Assembly (NCBI RefSeq): GCF_915069625.1
Contig: NZ_CAJZFD010000014.1
Span: 1 to 18,026 of the forward strand
DNA from: an uncultured Veillonella sp.
Lineage (GTDB): Bacteria > Bacillota > Negativicutes > Veillonellales > Veillonellaceae
Length of the DNA: 18,026 nucleotides
Direction: 5' to 3'
A program made the position numbers and the translations under genes. This document shows positions 7,210 to 13,132 of the stretch, one piece after another. The notes under the pieces are model-generated. The model did not search any database. It saw only the letters and a program-made list of their open reading frames with translations, and was not told the origin of the DNA. Within the stretch, counting starts at the first letter, position 1. Each line of letters starts with the position of its first letter.

Positions 7210-8481
7210 TTAGCCTTCTTTCTCAAGATTAAACATATCTTTGAATAAATCCCAGTACAAACCTTCTTCCTCTGTACCAGCGATTTCGTTAAAGTGAATC
7301 ATCGGTTCACGCAACATTTTGCGAATGATCATGCGACTCATAGAGTCCATAATGCGGCGCTCCTTATCAGAAATATCAGGTAATTTCGCTAATGCACGAT
7401 GTAACTCACGACGGCGAATGCGCTCTGCTTTTTCCGTGAGCAATGCCATCATAGGACGCACCGTTAAATAACTCAATTTATCTAATAATTCTTCAATGGC
7501 GTCGTGAATGATAGGCTCTGCACGACGAGCTTCCTCTTCGCGCTGTGCCTTATTTTCTTCGACTACGCTTTCAAGAGAGTCGATATTAAACAGGTAAATA
7601 CCTTCCATATCTGCTACGCCGGGATCGATATCGCGTGGTACCGCAATATCAATCATAACGATTGGCTCACCTTTGCGAAGGGAGGTAATTTTCTTTGCTT
7701 CACGTTCAGTAATAATATAGTGCGGCGCCCCTGTAGATGTGATGAGGATATCCGCATCTTTAGCGTAATCTACAAAGTTATCGAGCTTAACAGCTTTACC
7801 ATTAAATCGCTCTGCTAAAGCCTCTGCCTTGGTAAAGGTTCTATTGGATACAAAAATCGTTTTTACGCCCTTTGCTTGTAAGTGCGTTGCGGTCAACTCA
7901 CTCATGGTACCAGCACCTAAGATGAGTACCGTCGCTTCAGATAATGGTTTATCTAGGCTGTCCTCCGCAAGGTTAACAGCAGTGTAGCTAACGGATACAG
8001 GCGTATTAGCAATACCTGTGTTCGTCCGTACCTTTTTACCAACACTAATAGCGCGTTGGAATAAGATATTAAAAATTGTGCCTGTACAACCTGCGCTATA
8101 AGCCTGAATATAAGCCCCTTTTAATTGGCTCAAAATTTGACCTTCCCCCAACACAAGGGAATCAAGGCTTGCAGATACACGGAATAGATGTTCAATGCAA
8201 TCTCGTTCTTCATAGAAGAAGAATGCATCCTCATCGATGTGATCGGACCCTTTTAAATCCTTTAACACTGCCAGCATATATTCTTTAGGGAACTCTACAC
8301 CTTCTAAGGCCGCGTAAATTTCGGTTCTATTACATGTAGACAAAATAACGCATTCTGCTACACAGTCAAATTCATAAAGTCGGTTTAGTGCTGAAGCGAC
8401 CTCGTCCTTATCAAACGAGAAACGTTCACGCACCTCTACAGCGGCACTTCTATGATTTAGACCTAATACCACTAATTTCAT
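7210..8481 (-). CDS. hemA: Glutamyl-tRNA reductase
   Basis: HemA reduces glutamyl-tRNA to glutamate-1-semialdehyde with NADPH, the committed step of the C5 tetrapyrrole pathway. It draws on the charged tRNA used for protein synthesis. From the ATG at 8481 it is 423 residues long. Motifs include the N-terminal LGLNHRSAAVEVRERFSF, STCNRTEIYA with the catalytic cysteine C50, H98 in IEHLFRVSASLDSLVLGEGQ, and the NADPH-binding ILGAGTMSEL (about 187-196). A TTG at 8487 is also in frame and sits closer to the GAGGAG site, so the exact start is uncertain by two residues. The first 32 bases overlap the end of sirC in another frame, implying translational coupling. Confidence 0.96.
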   Translation of the reverse strand: MKLVVLGLNHRSAAVEVRERFSFDKDEVASALNRLYEFDCVAECVILSTCNRTEIYAALEGVEFPKEYMLAVLKDLKGSDHIDEDAFFFYEERDCIEHLFRVSASLDSLVLGEGQILSQLKGAYIQAYSAGCTGTIFNILFQRAISVGKKVRTNTGIANTPVSVSYTAVNLAEDSLDKPLSEATVLILGAGTMSELTATHLQAKGVKTIFVSNRTFTKAEALAERFNGKAVKLDNFVDYAKDADILITSTGAPHYIITEREAKKITSLRKGEPIVMIDIAVPRDIDPGVADMEGIYLFNIDSLESVVEENKAQREEEARRAEPIIHDAIEELLDKLSYLTVRPMMALLTEKAERIRRRELHRALAKLPDISDKERRIMDSMSRMIIRKMLREPMIHFNEIAGTEEEGLYWDLFKDMFNLEKEG

Positions 8482-9097
8482 GGTCAAGTTTCTCCTCTAT
8501 AGTCATCCACTCTCCTTTGAGAATGGCTTCAAATGTTTCTACTGTCAGATGGTCTCTCCAAAATTTCTGTCGAGCCTCTGGAGTAGGAAGTAGTAACTTT
8601 ACCTCTTCTCTAAATATTTTAAGTCTAGGCATAGCCTTTTGCAACTGACCATAACGATTCATCATATCTTGCCGCACGAGGCGATTGATACGAGGTCCCA
8701 CATTATTGGCACTAATAGCAATATGTAAATCGCCTAGCTCAAGTGATGAAGGTATAGTAAACCTACACGCTGTAGGGTCATCACTGCGGTTAGTCCAAAT
8801 GCGGTGTTTTTTCCCCATCTCATACAACATATCGTTTAATTCGTGATTATCTGTGCAGATAAAGAACAAACTGCTCGTTATAATAAAATGTTCATCGTTA
8901 CTGGTGAAAGCACGTTCATACCATGTGATATGCTGGTCCTTTGACCATTGGCTAATCCTATCTGTTACAGCAGGAGCGATCACCACAATTTGACAAGGCT
9001 CATCTATAAAGAGCTTCATTCGTCGTTCTGCGACCTCCCCGCCGCCTACGAATAGGATTATATCTTCAGTTGTAGGTTGAAATGTTATGGATACCAT
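8450..9097 (-). CDS. sirC: Precorrin-2 dehydrogenase (SirC / CysG N-terminal type)
   Basis: This 215-residue protein resembles the NAD-dependent precorrin-2 dehydrogenases (Met8p and the N-terminal part of CysG), which oxidise precorrin-2 to sirohydrochlorin and in some members also insert iron. The dinucleotide-binding loop FVGGGEVAERR lies at residues 16-26, and FICTDNHELN, the usual conserved segment of the fold, follows in mid-protein. The block TIPSSLELGDLHIAISANN corresponds to the family's FxxPAxxxxGxLxIAIST region, but the usual serine-proline pair after it is replaced by VGPRIN. A TAGGAC ribosome binding site precedes the ATG. It heads the tetrapyrrole operon only 18 bases after the T-tract of a terminator hairpin, and overlaps hemA by 32 bases. 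Whether it also chelates iron cannot be told from sequence. Confidence 0.87.
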   Translation of the reverse strand: MVSITFQPTTEDIILFVGGGEVAERRMKLFIDEPCQIVVIAPAVTDRISQWSKDQHITWYERAFTSNDEHFIITSSLFFICTDNHELNDMLYEMGKKHRIWTNRSDDPTACRFTIPSSLELGDLHIAISANNVGPRINRLVRQDMMNRYGQLQKAMPRLKIFREEVKLLLPTPEARQKFWRDHLTVETFEAILKGEWMTIEEKLDHEISGIRSKS

Positions 9098-9115
9098 GGC
9101 TGTCCTACTATATAT

Positions 9116-9147
9116 AAAAAAATCGGCTTGATGGTCAAGCCGATTTT
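9116..9147 (-). terminator. Intrinsic terminator or attenuator between ylmH and sirC
   Basis: A perfect 13-base inverted repeat (9119-9131 and 9135-9147, core TCGGCTTGA/TCAAGCCGA) with a three-base loop is followed on the minus strand by seven T residues (9122-9116). This is a textbook intrinsic terminator placed seven bases after the ylmH stop codon. The sirC ATG follows 18 bases after the T-tract, so the hairpin also lies in the would-be leader of the hem operon and could act as an attenuator. Confidence 0.9.
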
Positions 9148-9154
9148 CAATTGC

Positions 9155-9940
9155 CTACATGAATCGTTTCAGATATACGCCGATACGCCCTTTACGAGAT
9201 GTACCTGTAATGGCTTCTACCTTCATTCGGCCACGACCACGCATAGAGATAACATCCCCTTCTTTAACCTCTTGGGATGCACCCTTAGCGGGTTGCCAGT
9301 TTACTTGCAATAATCCTGCATTAATAGCGCTCACCAATTTGGTGCGAGATACACTAAACCCAGAACTTGCCACCGCATCTAAGCGCAACGAAGCAACCGT
9401 AGTGCGGACTTCTTTAATTTTTTCTTCTTTTGGTGCAATATCTGACAGTTCAATAGCCTCTACAGATACAGAAACCATAGCGATTTTCGTGAAGTTTTGA
9501 ATCACAAAGTCTGCTACGCTTTCATCCGCCAAAATTTGAGCGCCCCCTTGTTGAACGATAACGTCACCAAATTTGGAGCGATCGATGCCAAGGCCCATCA
9601 AGGAGCCTAGTACATCGCGATGAGTAAGCAATCGGAACCGTGGGTCCCAATTTACCTTAAGGGCGCGAATACCCATATCCACAGTACCATTAAAGTCGCT
9701 ATCTACAAAGGCGATGCGGATACGTTCCGCCCCTTCATAGCCACCGTCTGTCTTAACGATAAGCTGTGGGTAGTTAGCCTTGATTGCGTCTGCAATGACA
9801 AGGCCTGCAGGGCTCGTAAAGTCCGCCACGCGGTACGGGCGACCTTTTACAACCTGCTCAGCCAAGTCTAGCATGCGGCGAGCTTCCTCACCACTGCCAC
9901 TGGCTTCAAAATATCGTATTAATTTACTAGTATCTGCCAA
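9155..9940 (-). CDS. ylmH: YlmH-type S4-domain RNA-binding protein
   Basis: This 261-residue protein matches YlmH, found beside sepF in many Firmicutes. The N-terminal two thirds form the YlmH-specific region (for example PRFRLLTHRDVLGSLMGLGI and FGDVIVQ). The C-terminal S4 RNA-binding fold (about residues 183-245) shows LRLDAVASSGFSVSRTKLVS and VKEGDVISMRGRGRMKV. Work in Bacillus subtilis has linked YlmH to ribosome-associated quality control of stalled nascent chains. The start is a TTG at 9940 with GGGGA about seven bases upstream; no nearer ATG fits, the next methionine being near residue 23. It begins two bases after the proC stop and ends at a strong terminator, so it closes the yggS operon. 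Confidence 0.92.
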   Translation of the reverse strand: MADTSKLIRYFEASGSGEEARRMLDLAEQVVKGRPYRVADFTSPAGLVIADAIKANYPQLIVKTDGGYEGAERIRIAFVDSDFNGTVDMGIRALKVNWDPRFRLLTHRDVLGSLMGLGIDRSKFGDVIVQQGGAQILADESVADFVIQNFTKIAMVSVSVEAIELSDIAPKEEKIKEVRTTVASLRLDAVASSGFSVSRTKLVSAINAGLLQVNWQPAKGASQEVKEGDVISMRGRGRMKVEAITGTSRKGRIGVYLKRFM

Positions 9941-9942
9941 AA

Positions 9943-10737
9943 TTATTTCCCCAATTCATTCGACCGAGCAAGACATGCTACTACGCCGTCTTGGAGAGCA
10001 CTGCGAAGTCCACCTTTTTCCATGGCACCAATACCGGCAATGGTCGTGCCACCTGGACTTGTTACTTGATCTCGTAATACTGCTGGATGATTGCCACTTT
10101 CAAGAGCCATCTTGCCAGCACCGTACATCGTTTGAGCCGCTGCCTTGATTGCCAAGTGACGAGGCAATCCGATGCGAACGCCCGCATCAGCTAACGCATC
10201 AAGAATGACGAACATATAGCCAGGGCCCGCACCAGATAGTGCACCTAAGCGATCTAAATCAGCTTCGCTTACCACGGCCACTTCGCCGACAGCCTCAAAC
10301 AAGGCTTGAACATCACGACCAAGGTCTGTATGTACATCATCCCCTGCAAGAGCCGTCATGCCTGCACCGATAGAAGCCGGTGTATTTGGCATAGCTCTAA
10401 ACCAGTTAGCTTGCGGAATCGCTGCATCTAGAGTATCTAAGGTGATACCTGCAGCAACGGAAATCATAACAGTCCCATAAGGTACTTCTTTTAACGTCTC
10501 TAATACAGATGGTAACACTTGTGGTTTTACAGCCAAGAGAATAGTATTGTACTCATGCACATTAGGCATAGTCGTAAAACCTACTACACCAAGCTCCTCT
10601 GTAAGAGCCTTACATTGTTCTTCGCGACGTACTAGAATGTGCGTATCACTTGCTTTCAACACGCCATGCTGTAATGCACCGCGCAATAAAGCGCCCCCCA
10701 TCGAGCCAACGCCAATACATAAGGTTTTACCTAACAT
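9943..10737 (-). CDS. proC: Pyrroline-5-carboxylate reductase
   Basis: ProC reduces 1-pyrroline-5-carboxylate to proline with NAD(P)H, the last step of proline synthesis. From the ATG at 10737 it has 264 residues, normal for the family. The Rossmann loop IGVGSMGGALLRGAL lies near the N-terminus. LAVKPQVLPSVL, RAMPNTPASIGAGMTAL, ALSGAGPGYMFVILDAL and the C-terminal QVTSPGGTTIAGI all match conserved ProC blocks. A GTG at 10749 would extend it by four residues, but GGTGG is better spaced for the ATG. The gene sits between sepF and ylmH, as in many Firmicutes where proC is part of the division-linked cluster. The link there is positional; proline synthesis has no known direct role in division. 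Confidence 0.95.
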   Translation of the reverse strand: MLGKTLCIGVGSMGGALLRGALQHGVLKASDTHILVRREEQCKALTEELGVVGFTTMPNVHEYNTILLAVKPQVLPSVLETLKEVPYGTVMISVAAGITLDTLDAAIPQANWFRAMPNTPASIGAGMTALAGDDVHTDLGRDVQALFEAVGEVAVVSEADLDRLGALSGAGPGYMFVILDALADAGVRIGLPRHLAIKAAAQTMYGAGKMALESGNHPAVLRDQVTSPGGTTIAGIGAMEKGGLRSALQDGVVACLARSNELGK

Positions 10738-10763
10738 CGTTGTCACCACCGTTTATAGAGAAA

Positions 10764-11261
10764 TTATTTGTTTTCCCAAGCGTATTCGTTTTGCTCAGTT
10801 TTGTTACTTTCATTATCAGAATAATCAATGGAAATATTTACAGGTACGCACATGAAAATGTCCTTACCCACCTTTTCCAATTTGCCATCCAATGCAAATG
10901 TCGCACCAGATACGAAGTCCACAATACGCGCTGCTTCATGAGGATCTGTATTTTCAAAGTTAATCAATACAGGACGCATGTCGCGCAATTGATGTGTAAT
11001 ATTTTCAGAATCTTCAAATACTTTTGGTTCAATTACAACTACTTTCATAGCTGTTGGACGTTGTGTCATCGTAGATTGGCCTCCTACCTTGCGTGGATGA
11101 AATTCAGATGCGCCGGATACAGGTGCTGCTGGAGCTACTGGAGCTGGTTCAGCTTCATATTCCTCATCATCTTCGTAGTCATAATCATCATATTCATAGT
11201 CATCATCATTTTTGCCTAAGAATAAGTTTTTTGCTTTGTCTAAATAATCTCCCAATGCCAT
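10764..11261 (-). CDS. sepF: Cell division protein SepF
   Basis: SepF binds FtsZ and the membrane and helps tether and organise the Z-ring. The N-terminus (MALGDYLDKAKNLFLG) looks like the amphipathic membrane-targeting helix. Residues 18-39 form an unusually dense Asp/Glu/Tyr tract, followed by a proline-alanine linker to about 50. The conserved SepF core occupies about 72-147, including KVVVIEPKVFEDSENITHQL, RPVLINFEN, ARIVDFVSGATFALDG and DIFMCVP. The C-terminal tail is polar. The ATG has a strong AGGAGG site. Length (165) is slightly above the Bacillus form, mainly owing to the acidic linker. It lies between yggS and proC, the standard neighbourhood. Confidence 0.95.
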   Translation of the reverse strand: MALGDYLDKAKNLFLGKNDDDYEYDDYDYEDDEEYEAEPAPVAPAAPVSGASEFHPRKVGGQSTMTQRPTAMKVVVIEPKVFEDSENITHQLRDMRPVLINFENTDPHEAARIVDFVSGATFALDGKLEKVGKDIFMCVPVNISIDYSDNESNKTEQNEYAWENK

Positions 11262-11312
11262 TTGGATTTCCTCCTAATACATAACGCTACCGATTACTAG
11301 GCAACCCGAGCC

Positions 11313-11999
11313 TTAATAATACACACGTTCCCCAAAAATTGCTGTGCCTACACGAACAATATTAGCCCCTTCTTCCAAAGCGACTTCAAAGTCGTGAGTC
11401 ATCCCCATAGATAAATATTGAATCTGCCCTTCTTCAAAATAGCCCTTCATATCCTCATACAAGGCATTGGCTATACGGAAGATTGGACGTGCTTCCTCTG
11501 GATCATCGAAAAATGGTGCCATACACATCAAGCCGCGAACACGGACATGAGGTAATGTCTTTGCATAGTCTCGTATTTCCGGAAACTCTTCAACGGTCAT
11601 ACCCGTTTTAGATGCTTCGCGAGCTACATTGACTTGCAACAATACATCTTGTACCTTATCGTGCTTTGCTGCAACCTTTTCGATTTCATCTAATAATTTA
11701 CGGCTGTCTACAGAATGAATTAAATCAAACATAGGCACCGCTTGACGCACCTTATTGACCTGTAAATGACCAATCAAGTGCCATGTTAATTGTGGACCTT
11801 TATAGGTGAGCTGTTTTTCTTTAGCCTCTTGTACACGGTTTTCACCCACATGAGTTACACCGAGACGCGCTACCTCTTCCACCGCCGATACGGGATGGTT
11901 CTTGGTAACCGCCACCAATAATGCTGTATCTACGCGACCAACGCGCGCCATAGCATCCGCCATGCGCTGCTGTATAGCGTGTAGGGATTCTTCTATCAT
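11313..11999 (-). CDS. yggS: YggS-family PLP homeostasis protein
   Basis: This is a fold-type III PLP-binding protein of the YggS/YlmE/PLPBP family, which buffers cellular pyridoxal phosphate and influences amino acid and keto acid balance but has no known catalytic reaction. The 228 residues from the ATG at 11999 match the family. The PLP lysine is K33 in LLVAVTKNHP. Further motifs are THVGENRVQEAKEK, WHLIGHLQVNKV, LIHSVDSRKLLDEI, VLLQVNVAREASKTG and the C-terminal SMGMTHDFEVAL with VRVGTAIFGER. A TTG at 12014 is in frame, but a GGGGG site favours the ATG. It is the first gene of the yggS-sepF-proC-ylmH unit, behind a promoter at 12085-12057. Confidence 0.95.
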   Translation of the reverse strand: MIEESLHAIQQRMADAMARVGRVDTALLVAVTKNHPVSAVEEVARLGVTHVGENRVQEAKEKQLTYKGPQLTWHLIGHLQVNKVRQAVPMFDLIHSVDSRKLLDEIEKVAAKHDKVQDVLLQVNVAREASKTGMTVEEFPEIRDYAKTLPHVRVRGLMCMAPFFDDPEEARPIFRIANALYEDMKGYFEEGQIQYLSMGMTHDFEVALEEGANIVRVGTAIFGERVYY

Positions 12000-12056
12000 G
12001 TGATCCCCCTTCAATCTATATATAAAACCATAAAATATATTTGTATAGACTATTCT

Positions 12057-12085
12057 ATTATATAGTATTTATTATTGATTGTACA
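12057..12085 (-). promoter_or_regulatory. Putative promoter of the yggS-sepF-proC-ylmH operon
   Basis: On the minus strand a perfect TATAAT (12062-12057) lies 17 bases after TGTACA (12085-12080), which matches four of six -35 positions. The yggS start codon is about 57 bases downstream. Because the next terminator is only at 9147, this promoter could serve four genes and, by read-through, the hem operon. Confidence 0.55.
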
Positions 12086-12153
12086 TCGTTTAGGCTTCAT
12101 AAAGCGCATAAATCTATGCATGTATATACTTAAAAATATACAATTAATTCTAA

Positions 12154-12221
12154 TTTTGGTGAAAGCCTAATACTAATTTCGTTGAAAGGCTAATACTAAT
12201 GTTGGTGAAAGCCAAGTTCTA
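12154..12221. repeat. Three imperfect 23-base tandem repeats
   Basis: Units at 12154-12176, 12177-12199 and 12200-12221 share the core TTGGTGAAAGCCTAATACTA. The second has CGTTGAAAGGC in the middle and the third diverges at its end. They adjoin the 25-base repeats at the pgeF 3' end and lie upstream of the yggS promoter. Function is unknown. Confidence 0.7.
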
Positions 12222-12286
12222 TCATGGTTCTAACATAACAGTACTATCGTTGTTGTAACATAACAGTGTTATCGTTCTTGTAACAT
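12222..12286. repeat. 25-base tandem repeats copying the pgeF 3' end
   Basis: Units at 12222-12246 and 12247-12271 and a partial unit from 12272 share TTGTAACATAACAGT. Read on the minus strand, each begins ATGTTA and repeats the last codons of pgeF with its stop (ATGTTACAAGAACGATAA, then a copy with CAACAACGATAG, then GAACCATGATAG). The real gene end is therefore followed by two decayed copies of itself. Confidence 0.8.
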
Positions 12287-13123
12287 CCCAAAGAGTGCCA
12301 TACGACCTGTTTTACCAGATTCCCGACGATAGGAATAACAATCTCTATCTGTTACTGTATCGGTACTGCCAATAGCGATATTTTCTTTAGGCACACCATT
12401 CACCATAAGTCCTTCGGCGATAAAGTTCCATAAGTTGATATAGGCTTTATCTAGTTTATCACCTGGATAGTTTACAATATCAGCCACACTACGGTCCGTC
12501 ATACCACGCCAAGCTGATTCAAAACGTTTCCCTAACTCTACATCGACTTCAAAGGATTCTGGTCCAATGCTAGGTCCAAGATAGATATAACAATCTTTGA
12601 ACTCCGTACCATAAGCCTCTTTCATAGATTCAATAGTAAGAACTGGCAAATGTCCTATCGCTCCGCGCCAGCCTGCATGTACCGTAGCGATAGCGTGATG
12701 CTTAGCATCATAAATACCTACAGCTACACAATCAGCAGTAAATAAAAATAGCGGTACATTCGGTAATTTTGTAAATACAGCATCACAATCGGCTATGGCT
12801 GTATCCTCTCCAAAGGCTCCTGCACCAACGAGATTTTCTGTGATTTCTACAGCTTTTAAACCATGTACTTGATTACCACAAGAAATGCGTTTTGGTTCAA
12901 CACCCAAATATTCAGCAATAATAGCACGGTTTTCACGAACATACTTAGGCTCATCCCCTACGTGAAATGCTAAATTTAGTGATTCATAGGGCTCTTGAGA
13001 TACACCACCATGACGGTACGTATCACCTATTGTAATAGGAAAACGATCTGCCCAATTAGGAGTTTCATAAGACCAAGTACCATGAGGTCCTTTAACATCT
13101 ATACATTTTACAGATTGATTCAT
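12269..13123 (-). CDS. pgeF: Peptidoglycan editing factor PgeF (laccase-domain protein)
   Basis: PgeF (YfiH/YlmD) belongs to the multicopper-polyphenol-oxidase-like family; the Escherichia coli member removes wrongly incorporated L-serine from peptidoglycan precursors, and other members have purine nucleoside phosphorylase activity. The 284-residue protein has the metal-site residues H87 in CGNQVHG, C132 in FTADCVAV and H149 in TVHAGWRG. SIGPESFEVD and the C-terminal DRDCYSYRRESGKTGRMALFG are also typical. The ATG has an AGGAGG site overlapping the stop of the radical SAM gene nine bases upstream, so the two are probably co-translated. Family length is usually about 240-280, so it is full-length. 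Its last codons are repeated downstream as degenerate tandem copies. Which of the reported activities applies here is not decidable. Confidence 0.93.
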   Translation of the reverse strand: MNQSVKCIDVKGPHGTWSYETPNWADRFPITIGDTYRHGGVSQEPYESLNLAFHVGDEPKYVRENRAIIAEYLGVEPKRISCGNQVHGLKAVEITENLVGAGAFGEDTAIADCDAVFTKLPNVPLFLFTADCVAVGIYDAKHHAIATVHAGWRGAIGHLPVLTIESMKEAYGTEFKDCYIYLGPSIGPESFEVDVELGKRFESAWRGMTDRSVADIVNYPGDKLDKAYINLWNFIAEGLMVNGVPKENIAIGSTDTVTDRDCYSYRRESGKTGRMALFGMLQER

Positions 13124-13132
13124 AAGTGCCTC

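Noticed and set aside
7206..7226. Upstream TTG start for hemC inside hemA
   Set aside because: The ATG at 7205 is better spaced from AGAAGG and gives the normal family N-terminus.
10650..11219. Plus-strand open frame of 189 codons with an isoleucine/valine-rich tail
   Set aside because: It is antisense to sepF and proC; the hydrophobic tail is the mirror of the Asp/Glu/Tyr tract of SepF, not a membrane helix.
12154..12286. CRISPR-like array
   Set aside because: The repeats are contiguous with no spacers, come in two different units, and one unit derives from a coding end.
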